In this document: positions 9,593 to 19,499 of the stretch, piece by piece
Numbering within the stretch: the first letter of the stretch is position 1
How the letters are laid out: every line of letters starts with the position of its first letter
NCBI RefSeq assembly: GCF_000090795.2
Contig: NW_003546734.1
Location: 41,227 to 62,035 of the forward strand
DNA from: Amphimedon queenslandica
Taxonomy: Eukaryota; Porifera; Demospongiae; Haplosclerida; Niphatidae
DNA: 20,809 nt
Direction of reading: 5' to 3'
Notes under the pieces: model-generated
Seen by the model: the letters and a program-made list of their open reading frames with translations, nothing else
Told to the model about the DNA's origin: nothing
Database searches by the model: none
Program-made: the position numbers and the translations under genes

Positions 9593-11038
9593 TATTTAAG
9601 CGTATTTGAGTGTAACAATAATTGTGCCTCTTTTAATACATCCTCATAGTACTCCCTTTCCTTTTTAACAAGACTTCTGTGATCTAGTGCCTTTTGCATT
9701 GCCTGAAAATTCTAAATAATACTTGTGTTATTACAATACTGCTTACCTCAGTTATCCTTTCATCTGTTTGCATGTTAGCACTTCTTATAATCAGTTCACT
9801 TATCTTTACAAGTGGCACACAAGTCAGACATAGGCTTCATTTCTTCAATATCAGGCAGGTAGCGTCGCCACAATATGTTGAATGTTGTTTCAGCACATGC
9901 TTTGACAAAAAGCCCTTCACATGATTCCGCATACTCTAAGTATACCTGCCTTTTAGATGTACTGCATGGTAAGAACTTCTTATTCTCGTAACTTTTCATT
10001 CCAGGTATTCTTTCAGGAAGACTGATTCCATGGACTTCAGCGTAATTTTTGATGAAAGCAACAACCCAGAGAATATCATCATAAGTCAAAGCATGGTTTG
10101 GGGTCTTTCCAGCATTTCCGTGAACTCTAATAATGTTAAGTACGTAACATTGAATTTGTAAGTCTCATACCTTGGTATTAATCCATTCATTCTGTAGTTT
10201 TTCATGATTTCCTCAAACCTGCTTTTGCCACATGCATGTAGCTTCAGAAATGTTACTCTACATATCTAGTTGAAAAACGATTAATTTTGTGTTGTGTCAC
10301 TCATAGTTACAAACCTTATGACCTTGATGCATGAACGTAAAAAATTGCCTCTTTCTCTCTTCCTGTCTCCTGTGGTTGCCAGTCGACAATCCCCCTATGG
10401 TAGATGTTGCTGCCACTTGACTCATAATAGCAATTTCTTGAACAGGCTTTGCCATGTCTTGTATGTCACATCTATATGTTTTTATGTAAGAGTGACTGAA
10501 CAGTGCATAGCAATTATCTGAGCAACCACATCCATGTTCAAAGAACTTTGATAATTCTTCTTCCTCCTGTAGGTCTTCCTTCCTCATGTCATCACCAGAG
10601 TGAGTAGTTGAAGTAGCTGGAGCATCAGGCATCGCTGATTCTAAATCAAGATCTGATACTTGTAGCTCCACAGCCACCTCAGGATCAAACAGTGGTGGAT
10701 TAATATCTTCATCACAATCTTTTGTCTCTTTCTCTTCTTCTTTCCCTTCCTCTACCTCTTCTTCCATATCTTCTGCTTCATAGTCTGTCTCTATCAATTA
10801 ACAAATACACTGTATAACTAAGTTTAATATAATAATATTGTGGATTTATACAGGTGATGGAATGTCATTGTTGTGATAGCTAACCGCTATTCACAGTTAG
10901 TACGTAAACAGTGTTGTGAATAAGCTTACCACTAGTTTCATCACAAAAGTAGTCCCCAAGAACTGAAGCAACGTAGTCACTGTCTCGAGGACCTATTTCT
11001 TCATTTAACAAGCGAGCAATGTCTTTTTCTGTAGCCAT
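9592..11038 (-). pseudogene. Transposase-like gene, spliced, with one frameshift and no catalytic core
   Basis: Five minus-strand exons: 11038-10930, 10790-10315, 10265-10171, 10126-9747 and 9702-9592. Introns are 139, 49, 44 and 44 bp, all GT-AG, and the frame joins correctly at the first three. Residues 1-36 begin MATEKDIARLLNEE. An acidic run follows (about 38-62), then a Cys cluster HGCGCSDNC (about 124-130), a basic RQEERKRQFFTFMHQGHK stretch, a GLIPRVHGN segment, an LPERIPG segment and a W(R)RYLPDIEEMKPMSDLCATC segment ending near residue 333. A frameshift at about 9799-9807 gives a TGA, while the shifted frame continues SELIIRSANMQTDERITE into exon 5. The arrangement matches a family I recall from cnidarians, sponges and fish with a DDE-like core further on; here exon 5 stops and the tail begins at once. 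Family name is uncertain. Confidence 0.7.
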
Positions 11039-11343
11039 AGTTTTTATAAGGAGTCTTCTTCGTCTTTGTTATACTTTAAATAGTTGCTATAGAGACTCCA
11101 TGGTTACCTAATGACGCATTAAAGCCCTCTGTTTTTATTCCGTGGTCGCTCCGTGTAACATTCTCCGTGCACAATCAAGGTAAAAATGTCGAAGGGCTTA
11201 TAACTCGGCAAAGAAGGCTTCGCTACCCCTGATTTTGGTATCAAATGAAAGGATTTTGTTTATATAACATGTTTATGTGATAAAATGAATTTCGCCCAGG
11301 TAAAGATTTTTCGTGATTATGAGCCCATAGCTCAAAATGATGA

Positions 11344-11382
11344 TTCCCGCAGATAACCTGGTTTTCTCATATCGAGTCACAT
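11344..11382 (-). repeat. Right terminal inverted repeat of the 4.37-kb element
   Basis: Reverse complement of the left end with about three substitutions (ACCC versus ACTC, AGGC versus AGGT and similar). It lies about 305 bp upstream of the start codon of the minus-strand transposase-like gene. Confidence 0.85.
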
Positions 11383-11584
11383 ATGCATGTACATGTATTT
11401 CAGATATAATATTGCTTACAATAAATAAAGCTATCCTCAATTAAAAATATTTCATGATCTGCTTAATATAAAATAACATCATGTACATGAACAATTTCTA
11501 ATGTGCAAACAATCATTTTTTGTTAATTTGAACATGCTCATGTTACAACAATCATTAACAAAAGATACAAAACATCAGATAGCA
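11383..11584. other. AT-rich spacer
   Basis: Between the right end of the 4.37-kb element and the 61-bp minisatellite I see no gene or further repeat. Confidence 0.4.
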
Positions 11585-11752
11585 AGCATTTAATATTTGC
11601 ACAGCATCAACGGCAGCATCATTCAAATGCGCATCATCAGCGGAAAGCATTAACTTAGTAATGCACATAGCATTGATGGCAGCATTATGTGCAACATCAG
11701 CCGGCAAGCATTAACATAATATAATGCACACAGCATTGATGGCAGCATTAAC
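11585..11752. repeat. 61-bp minisatellite, about 2.75 copies
   Basis: Units start at 11585, 11646 and 11707 with AGCATT, an exact 61-bp period. Each contains an ATGCACA(C/T)AGCATTGATGGCAG-like block (written AGCATCAACGGCAG in the first, most diverged unit) and a CATCAGC(C)GG segment. The last copy is partial. No coding frame uses it. Confidence 0.85.
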
Positions 11753-12293
11753 AAGTGAGATGATCATTATTATATGTACCAAATCACTACTTGTATAATA
11801 ACTTTTAATGTTACTCTAAAATTTTTGTTGACCTTCAAAACTTGTCAGCAGTGCCATTGATCCAATAGCAGCTGATAGTTGTAATAAACATGTACAACAT
11901 GCCACAAAGTACACTGGGATTTAACAATAACAGCTTCCTATCTTAGTATTTCTCTGTCCTACGTAAATGATATTCACACAAATTTACATCAATGCTTAAC
12001 TCTAATGAACATTAAACCTCTTTTGCACCCTTTTGCTGTCCATTGTAGCAACAAGCAACATTATTTACTGTTATATACATTGATTTATCTCACATTCTGC
12101 ATACAGTTTGATCACATCATAGCAATACTAGGTGGATATACATCAATGCTTTTATACACCACACACACACATGATTCACATTGCATATGCACAGAAATAC
12201 AAGTCACATTAAACAATGTCATTAAGATGGACCTCCCTTTACCATACTACTTTCTATCAACAATCAATGGTTACAATACTTAAGATTAAACAA
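11753..12293. other. Intergenic, no supported gene
   Basis: A plus-strand 92-codon frame (12005-12283) is hydrophobic and His/Tyr-rich but has no motif, splice partner or similarity I can name. I see no other feature here. Confidence 0.4.
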
Positions 12294-12395
12294 GCATGTG
12301 CAAAATATAACCAGTGCTCCACCTTATGTGATGATTGCTACAGCACCGAGCATGATCACCAGCATAAAAAGGGAGTGGGCTGCCCAGTCAATTAA
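12294..12395 (+). pseudogene. Possible ZZ-type zinc-finger remnant
   Basis: Plus-strand frame reading ACAKYNQC, then STLCDDCYSTEHDHQHK. The spacing of Cys pairs followed by an HxHxxH-like end resembles the second half of ZZ fingers (xYDLCxxCYxxxxHxxxH). It ends at a TAA at 12393-12395, and no clear exon borders are visible. It may be a worn exon of the gene just downstream or a chance match. Confidence 0.3.
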
Positions 12396-12734
12396 AAATG
12401 GTTGGTGGCTTTTGGATGAAATTAAAACAGAGCAATGAGGGACCATAGTATGCAGGCACCAATGGCATTCGTAAGACCTTAAAGAGGACTCGTAAGACAG
12501 TTTTACTAACATTTAACCAAATTAAAAAAGTAGATAAGAACAGACTATTACACTGCTAAGACAGTCATATATATTGGAAGTGATGGAGATGGTCAGAAGA
12601 GAACAGGGTGAAAGTAAAGTGGAGGTAATGTGGAAGATCGGTAAAGGAAGTGAAGATTCTGCAAAGGAGAGAGCAGTTACTAGCTACTGTTAGCTAATTA
12701 TATCACACAGATTAACACTGAGTGGCCTATAAAT

Positions 12735-13188
12735 TATAATTGGAGGCACTAGAAATGAGATCAGAGGACATGAGGAAGATAACCCACCTATTCTTCAAGG
12801 GTTGAACTACTGTTGGTCATGCTATTGCTCCTCTTGTGTCATTCAGTCTCCTAGTTTCCTCCGTGGATCATGTGATCTTCATCCCGTCAATGATCAAAAG
12901 AGATACCAGCTGTATAAGAAATTCTGGAGCCTTTTGAATAAGCTAGGAGTGTGGCGGGATGGGGGTTACTTTCAGTTAAAAGAAGCTAGGACAGCAAGGG
13001 ATGACAGAGGGGACATAATGCCTAAATGTGTGATTGGCGTGAGTAGTAAATAGTTATAAATCATACACTTACAATTGTAAAATTAGGAAATCAGGAGATA
13101 TCCAAGCCATGATGGCCATTACAGAGACTACATGAGTACTTTTGATGCATTTGGATATGATTGGAGTCCTAATGATTGGAAACAATAA
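12735..13188 (+). CDS. 3' end of a spliced gene with a P2X7 C-terminal-like domain (partial)
   Basis: Two plus-strand exons: about 12735-13038 (5' limit uncertain) and 13087-13188, with a 48-bp GT-AG intron (GTGAGT donor, AAATTAG acceptor) that keeps phase 0. The joined frame has a Cys-rich NYCWSCYCSSC segment, an RYQLYKKFWSLLNKLGV helix-like segment, RDDRGDIMPKCVIG, and after the intron EIRRYPSHDGHYRDY, ending in TAA. The order of a CxC cluster, a YR/YK helix, a (R/D)xx(I/V)(L/M)PxCV motif, then IRxxYPSxxGxY is how I remember the P2X7 cytoplasmic 'ballast'-like zinc domain, which occurs alone in many invertebrate proteins. The domain call is from memory. The start of the gene is not found. 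Confidence 0.5.
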
Positions 13189-13533
13189 ATATATTACATG
13201 TAAATATAACAGCTGTCAATAATAATTGTAATTTAAATTTATACATGTACATTACCTGAAGCATTGTAAATCATTACATGTGATAATATAAGTCTAAATG
13301 AATAAAATAATAATAGATTTATTACGAGAGAGATGCTCATGTAATTTACCATAACAAGTGAAAAAAATAATAAAGAACAGAATACAACTTGCAAAATTTG
13401 GAACACACAAAATGAACTTAGTAGAAGCGTTCCATATTTGTCATACTCCAATGACTGCTGCTCAAGCCGAATTGAATGAAACAGAAGTTGCAAATTGCAT
13501 TCCGTGTTTAATTATAATTCATTGTCGCTAATA
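13189..13533. other. AT-rich spacer between convergent genes
   Basis: A minus-strand 84-codon hydrophobic frame (13493-13239) has no recognisable motif. Nothing else is supported. The two flanking gene ends converge on this stretch, so it probably holds their 3' untranslated regions. Confidence 0.4.
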
Positions 13534-13849
13534 TCAGACATCTGATTCGTCGTCACTGCTGGGGATTATTTCACCTTCTTGCATTACATGTATTGGTGTG
13601 TCTTCTTCCTCTTCCTCTATATCATCCTGATTAGCAACAGGGCTATCAATGAAAGTAATAAAAAATAACAAGAAACATGACAGCAACATACTCCACAATA
13701 ACTTTGTTCTTTGCAACGTATCTGTCCCAGATTTTTTTTAAGAATTGCGAAGTCTTCTCAGCTAAAACCTTTAGTGGTGTTTTTCTATCAGGGTGCTTCA
13801 GATCTTTCGCTGCATGAGAGCTAGTGAATGGAAGGTTGATTCTTTTCAT
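13534..13849 (-). CDS. Small spliced gene with basic body and acidic tail
   Basis: Two minus-strand exons: 13849-13692 and 13642-13534, separated by a 49-bp intron (GTATGT donor; a T-rich tract and TTGATAG at the acceptor). Splicing joins phase 2 to phase 2 and yields 88 codons from the ATG at 13849. The first exon encodes MKRINLPFTSSHAAKDLKHP and a KKIWDRYVAKNKVIV segment; the second encodes an acidic tail with a run of five Glu (DDIEEEEED) and ends PSSDDESDV. Upstream, a strong donor GTAAGTGAG lies near 13902, but I could not find a phase-compatible first exon, so the start may be further upstream. Not recognised. It may be the end of a larger gene. Confidence 0.45.
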
Positions 13850-14890
13850 TCTATAATTAGAAGTCATGACACCATAATAATGACTGCCACTCACTCACTT
13901 ACCCAATCAATTACTGCGAGATTCATTCTCATTGTGAAGACTTTAGTTAATTATTACCTCATAATGGTCCACTATTCTATTAATCTGCAGAGCATCTATT
14001 TCTCTCCTTCACATGTCTTCATGGTGCAATACTAGTGAATTTTAATGCTATGCACCCTTTCTGATATGAGCATATGCCTAATTCACTGTCAACAAGAATC
14101 AAAGCGCTGAAGTTATTATACTTTTACTTAATGAATGAAATAGTTCCTATAATAAACTTTCTTCTCAACAGTCAGTGAGGCAAATAGTTCTCTAAAACAG
14201 TGCATGTACATAATAAAATATGTTGTTGTGCCAGCATTATTACTTGTGCTTCTCTGGCTCTAATATGCTCAAAAAAATTCCAGCCTAATTATCTCAGGCC
14301 TTGGCAAGCAGACTAAGTGAGACTTCTTTCTGGAGTGCAAAGTCTTCTAGTTCAATTATATCTTAGCCTGGAGTCATTCTTTTGCTTTATTTGATTTTTA
14401 CATTATAAAACATGATTACTAAATATTTAATGAGGTGCAAGTGATATTCATGAAGCTTGACATAAATCATCACAGCGGCTCCCTTTCATGTTGACCTGAA
14501 AAACCTTTTGAGTTCCTTTTACAGTACCGCAAGACTCTAAAATTGATACAGATTTTTTGAATAGCCAGTTTTGCCACTATATCAAGTTTAAGGTGCTGGC
14601 ATAAAATACAGAAAAGTTATAAGTGGGTGTCAGTAGTCAAACTTAACTGAAAGCAGCTATACCAGATAGTAGCATGTCGCCTGATTTAAATTTATCGGTA
14701 ACAAAATACTAAATGCACAAGTGTAGGAAATACTGCAAACGAAATATTAAAGTCGGCAAGACCGATGTATCTAGATTCCGATTTGATTTTCCTATTCCAA
14801 TAAGAGATAGTAAATGAATCAATGTTGTTGACATAGCTTGCAAATATGCTATATAATATTAATAAATAAAAAAATTCTATGAACAAAAAA
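13850..14890. other. AT-rich intergenic DNA
   Basis: Short frames on both strands have no motifs and are probably chance. I see no repeats or splice-supported coding regions. Confidence 0.4.
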
Positions 14891-15541
14891 TAGGGTTGTC
14901 AAAAAATTAAAAGAAACAAGGTGTTTAGTTCAACCATAATAGTAATTAATATTTCCATTACTAGTAATAAATCTTGATTCATGAAAAGTAATTTATTTAT
15001 AAAAATAATACAACATTTTCAAACCCTACTTTGCAGAATTTTATTGTGCATTCTTTCCAATAAAATGACAAATTTTGATGAAACAATGACAACCAAACTG
15101 GTGAATTGCAGCCTACACAAGCTTGGCAAGTCCAATTACAATTCCTAACAAGTATATACATTAATACTTGCTATTGTACTGAATGTCAAAAATTAAAGAA
15201 TGCAATAGCTAAATAGTTATTCATAATTTAGAATTGTTAATTCTGATGACAAAAATTAATTTAATCAATACTAGGGTAAAAAGTCTTATTTATATTTATC
15301 ACGATAATTCATTTACATCATAGTAATGTAGTGGGCTATCAATAGCTGCAGAGGCAAAATTGTTATAATTCAAAAAATTGTACTATGCCTATTATCATTT
15401 TGTGCAAAGTATGGTTTGATATATTGTATATTTTTTATGACAAAATTATTTTTTATTAAATAAGATTTATTATTAATTGAAGTATTTATTATTACTATGG
15501 TTCAACTCAACCCCCTTCTTTCTTTTCTTTTTGACAACCTA
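14891..15541. mobile_element. AT-rich MITE with long inverted arms
   Basis: The left end TAGGGTTGTCAAAAAATTAA at 14891 is matched in inverted orientation by the right end (TTTTTGACAACCTA, ending at 15541). The similarity continues inward, with gaps, through a TTCAACCATA segment, an AATAATAAATCTT-like block and a TCAAACC...TACTTTGCA block, to about 15056 on the left and 15402 on the right. A TA on each side could be a 2-bp target duplication, leaving GGGTTGTC/GACAACC as ends; an 8-bp duplication is not seen. The element is about 650 bp with no coding capacity. The superfamily is uncertain. Confidence 0.75.
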
Positions 15542-16329
15542 CTTTTTAATATTGATAGAAATTTCTTTTAATTATTTGTTTCCATACCTTTTATGAAATT
15601 TTATTGATTAATAATCCTTTTTATTAATGATTATAAGTTAGTCTTATGTATCAGTTTATTACAGGAATAAAGAATTTTAAAGTAAGAAACATTGATCTCC
15701 AATTCACTCAGGCTCCAAATAGATGCAATACATACATGTATGCCCTGCAAATCATCCAGTAGATGAAAAAGAGGGAAGGCTTTGTAATAGTGTATGGGCC
15801 ACACCCCCTAAGCTTGCATTGCTCAGTTGCAAATTGTGGTCAAACTGAACGCAAGGTTTAAACACTACTTTACCTGTGTGAAGCTAGAATGCCCAATTTA
15901 TGTAGCAAACCTGGCCCACCATGGCTGCGTCAGGTGTTGAACAGGTACTAAATTCTAACTCATACCAGCTGACCCTGCAAAGGGGTACAGCTTAGGTGGG
16001 GCCAAATTTGCCGTGGGCTGCAGGCTACTCTGCGTGAGAGGGTAAATATTGGCATCAACAATGTCACTTGGGTCAGGCCAATTACCCACCAAGCATAATT
16101 GCACTGGCTGATCATTAAGGCTGCTTATGCATCCTGGATAAGGTTTAAACTAGACTTGCAATCAGACTGATTTAGCAATAATTATGGGGACTGATGGGGA
16201 GTATGGGTCAGAGAACCTGTCCAACTGTGCCAGCAACACTCCCCCAACAACTCTATCTACCTGCTTAATAACATTATTATCAACATAAAACTACCGAAAA
16301 ATCAATACAAAATAAACAGCATAGCATAA
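15542..16329. other. Intergenic or 3' untranslated part of the Ngaro-like element
   Basis: From about 15760 the base composition becomes less AT-rich, similar to the retrotransposon to the right. This could be its 3' noncoding region or terminal repeats, but I found no pair of split direct repeats within the window to prove it. No gene is visible. Confidence 0.35.
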
Positions 16330-17560
16330 TGGTAGAAAAACTGTCAGGGGACTAAGAGGTTGGCAACCCTGCATAACTGGTCCTTAGGCGTTTTAATATG
16401 AAGATTTCCACCTCATGGTTTGAATGAGGAAATCGCTTTAACCATCCCAAGCTGCTGTCATTGCCATTCCAAAACAAAAACCATGCTCCTTGTAAAGAGA
16501 AGTCTCAACACCACTGCATGTTTGCACTTTCCCAAGCTCCGACAGTGTCTAGATAGCACATTACCATTCTCAAATATAAACAAGGGGCCGTGGGTTGATA
16601 GGCACGTAGCTTAGTAGGCCAAAACTACTGACACTACACAAACTCTTTTGTAGGACTTTCAAACAATGTGACTCACTGGGCAAATGGGTCGTTCTTGCTT
16701 CTCTCAAGATGTACAACTAGATACGATGCATTGAGGTGAGAATCAACCCCAATATCTTAGGCAGATAGCACTGTTCACTCATTAAATTGACTCATAAATG
16801 GACATGTAAACTCTCCTGGCCATAAACATCAGTTCCTGAAATCAAGAATCTTTTAAGTTTTTACACCTGCTTAGTGTCTGTGTTGTGTACTTTAACATCT
16901 CATTGTCGACTTGTAAATAATAATTAGATATACATATACATATACATTTACCTCATAATACTTAAAAGTACTTATAAGTACGTTAAGTACATTAAGTACA
17001 CACTCTATTGTTAAAGTATCAGTATAAGAACATGTTTAATTTGACTGGACTTAAGTAAACCAGAAAGCTGTACTCGTTGGACTTAAATATAATTACCCTA
17101 GTACTTCACCCCAACCCTGCAGCAGATACACTATTTACTAATTTCACCTGACATTCATAACTGATGGGCAAAGAACCCAAAGCAAAAAGCTGCCCATAGC
17201 ATAGCACTATTAAGGACACCTGCTCCTCCGACCATTTAGCATGGATGGCGGACAAGATTTCTGGAGTTATTAGAAACTGGACTTGTCTTACTCCTGAGCC
17301 TGACCGCCACAAACCCATCAAATCATGTCAAGTTAGGAAAGGAGGGTAAAGCCGGGTCGGGTAGACCTGCAGAAATACAGTGCAAACAGCAAGCACTGAG
17401 GTATACTGATACCATTTGAAAAGACAGAGAGCGTTAGGCCAAAAATGCCTGGTGACGTCAGAGACTTCGCTTGGAGAAGCGAAGAGGTTGTAGTTAAAAA
17501 AACATACAAAAGTTGATGTAGCTCTTCCTCCCTGTCATGCATGATGATGCTGTCGAAGAA
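16330..17560 (-). pseudogene. Tyrosine recombinase remnant of the Ngaro-like element
   Basis: The N-terminal DNA-binding half (about 17420-17300) shows a VYLSA segment, then SAGLPDPALPSFPNL, as in DIRS-type recombinases. The frame 17321-17106 has an LITPEILSAIHAKW segment. In a shifted frame MLWAAFCFGFFAHQL and MSGEIS follow, equivalent to the LWAA..GFF.FLRSGE motif that carries the first catalytic Arg; the expected LRSGE is disrupted. Past an AT-rich insert the core resumes with DIGVDSHLNASYLVVHLERS and KNDPFAQ (about 16765-16690). The second catalytic box, normally H-S-F-R-I-G, reads HGFCFG at 16485-16468, so its Arg has become Cys. The tail (DFLIQTM, then RWKSSY) leads to the nucleophile Tyr region, which is worn. 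No active enzyme is possible. Confidence 0.85.
16790..17105. repeat. AT-rich insert with microsatellites inside the recombinase remnant
   Basis: About 300 bp of AT-rich DNA separates the SGEIS segment from the DIGVDS segment, which are near each other in related recombinases. It contains a TATACA repeat (16929-16946) and AGTAC repeats (about 16965-17000). It may be a small insertion or local expansion; no terminal repeats were found. Confidence 0.5.
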
Positions 17561-17568
17561 GCAATGCC

Positions 17569-18193
17569 TTATGCAAACAAGCCCTGAACATCTCCGTCCA
17601 ATTGGCAGAGCCCCATTTCGTTACCTCTGCTACAAGTAATTGGACCAGTGGTGGTGGAATGGTTAACTCTGGTAGTCAAGGAAAGCAAGAATAAGTGAAA
17701 CAAATGCATTTCATTTTGAGGCAAGGCGTCATCTGCCTCATTTGGATTTCCTGGGAAATGCACGGTGCTGAAATGAAAACCATACCGTGCTGCTGAGAAT
17801 GCAAGACAGCGTACTAAATTGCTGAAATCTGCATCTGATGAATAGCCTGTGCTCAGTATTTTACCAGAGCTTCATTGTCTGAATGAATACAAATTGCCTG
17901 CACCTGCCAATGGCTGCCCCACAACATGGCTGACGCCACTACTGGGATAAGCTTTAAGACAGCATTACTTCTTGCCCCTGGCTGGCCAGCCAGGCAAACT
18001 TAAACCATGAACCATTCACTTGAAAACCACAACACCCAACTGAGCTTGCTGCATCTGTGTACACATGCACTGATGGAAAAACTTGGGGTAAGAATGACTG
18101 GCCATTCCACTCTTTTAAGAAACAAAGCCACAACAAAATACCAGCCTTGGCACCCCTGGACAGCCGGATAAAGTGATGTGGGTCCTTAGCCAC
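17569..18193 (-). pseudogene. RNase H remnant of the Ngaro-like element
   Basis: The frame 18193-17954 reads AKDPHHFIRLSRGAKAGILL, then FLKEWNGQSFLPQ and VHVYTDAASSVGCCGFQVNG, the DIRS-type RNase H start in which the VYTDA Asp is the first catalytic residue and is kept. It ends early at a stop. Further on, in shifted frames, comes a CIHSDNEA-like segment (the later catalytic Asp region), and in frame 17763-17569 a FPGNPNEADDALPQNE segment, equivalent to the H-x-PG-x-xN-x-xADALSR close of the domain. Confidence 0.85.
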
Positions 18194-18289
18194 TGGCAGT
18201 ACCTGAAATAAATTGTGTAGAAAAGGTCAACCCTGCCAAATTACCATCACAACAGAATGTGACAAATGACCCAAAACAGGCTCTAACTC

Positions 18290-19341
18290 CCGCTTACCAC
18301 TTTTTAGCCTGGCCTGGACTATTGCATACATCAATTTCTGCTAATCCTTTGGCAATTGTAGTTCCTGCCCTGCATAATCCACTACAAGCCCCAAAAGGCT
18401 ACGCTGGTTGAGGGGCATTCGGTTTTATGAGCAGTTAATGGGATGACCAGGGTTTACTCATCATTTATGTCACTTTTGAGCTACCCACTGACACGCTAGT
18501 GGAGCTAGAAGGCTCCAGAAACAAAAAGTTGTGTAAATAGTGTACCTAGGACACTAGCTCAAACTGGCAAAATCAAGGCCAATGTGTCTGAAAAAGCAGA
18601 GATTTTTGGTGCAGACAGTAAACCAAACGGCAAACATATGCCCAAACAAGTCCTACCCTCCCACACAATTTCTAATCTGTGTTGATCTGCTGGGGGAACT
18701 GGGACAATTCTGTAAGCATTCTGTACGTCAAACTTTGTTAGTATAGCTAGAGGGCATTAACTGCAAGTGATTTCCACAGCATTATCCACTAATGCATAAT
18801 GAACTGATGACAAGGCTTGGCTTATGCTGTCATTGACAGTACCACCGGCAAGGAGAGAAAGGTCAACAATCATGCACCACCTGTTTGATTGCCTTGCCTT
18901 AGGAATGAAACTTGTGTGAATCCCATCCTAAAAAATTAGTCCCACCAATCTACCCACAGAGACATCATTTTGAATATCAGTGAAAACCACAGCACGATTG
19001 CACAGAGGGGACGGATAATTACGGGGTACCGACCGCAGCCTACACCTGGAGGTCTCAAAACCAATAGGAAATCCATCCTTCAGCCCCTTCTGATATATCA
19101 AACACATGTAGAGTGAGGATGGCGACAAAGCAATGATCCCAGCTGGCCAATAACTATCGGAGTAGGGGCTCTGGATATTTTGGTCCTCCCTTGGATTTGC
19201 AGCAAGCAAACAAAAGCAGGTATGATGTGTACTGATACTTCCCAGCAAACACCCCTGCATGAGGAAAACAGACAAGCCCGACATCAAAACTGATATCATG
19301 TGAGCAAAAGCTAGATTACAATAGCTCAAAAACAAACACAA
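18290..19341 (-). pseudogene. Reverse transcriptase remnant of the Ngaro-like element
   Basis: The frame 19341-18928 ends with YQKGLKDGFPIGFETSR, RLRSVPRNYPSP and NDVSVGRLVGLIF, the N-terminal fingers of DIRS/Ngaro RTs. After a stop come TSFIPKARQSNRWCMIVDLS (the fingers-palm junction) and, past another stop, LTKFDVQNAYRIVPVPPADQ with the first catalytic Asp. PFGLLSAPK follows. The YLDD box lies at 18539-18528 and reads YLHN in an HYLHNFLFLEP context, so both Asp residues are lost. A thumb-like segment (HKTECPSTS, then an ELQLP and an LGHLSHS block) leads into RNase H. Confidence 0.88.
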
Positions 19342-19499
19342 CTATTAACAGGCTAGAACAATGAATAATTGTAATAAATACTAGAACATGTAACTCTAAC
19401 AAAGGTTAAATATGGAAATGACATGGGCAAGACACAAGTGGTACAGTCTAAATGTTAGCTATACAGCACTGTAAGTTCCATGGAGTTAAGGTGTGACTG

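Larger units (their letters stand above)
7012..11382 (-). mobile_element. 4.37-kb DNA transposon-like element with two spliced genes
   Basis: The left end, TATGTGACCCGATATGAGAA at 7012, continues through AACCAGGCTATCTGCGGGA to 7050. It is repeated in inverted orientation at 11344-11382 with about three mismatches in 39 bp. Candidate target duplications outside are TGTATGTA (7004-7011) and TGCATGTA (11383-11390), seven of eight bases alike, but the TACATGTA-rich flanks make this uncertain. Inside are two minus-strand genes: a transposase-like gene near the right end and an RGG-box gene near the left end, separated by a repeat cluster. The superfamily is unassigned. The first gene resembles a family I remember from invertebrate genomes with a DNCxGQNKN-type core (possibly DUF7869), but that core is not present here. 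Confidence 0.75.

Noticed and set aside
11585..11752. CRISPR-like array
   Set aside because: Units are contiguous and diverged with no unique spacers, and the region is eukaryotic.
12324..12512. 62-codon minus-strand frame
   Set aside because: No motif; the plus strand here gives a better, though weak, ZZ-like pattern.
16320..16375. tRNA-like A-box and B-box spacing (TAGCATAATGG, then GGTTGGCAACC), suggesting a SINE head
   Set aside because: The stretch fits the worn C-terminal coding end of the recombinase on the other strand, and the B box is poor.
16404..16435. Hairpin GATTTCC..CCTCAT / ATGAGGAAATC as a terminator or regulatory stem
   Set aside because: It lies inside recombinase coding remnants and is short; chance is enough.
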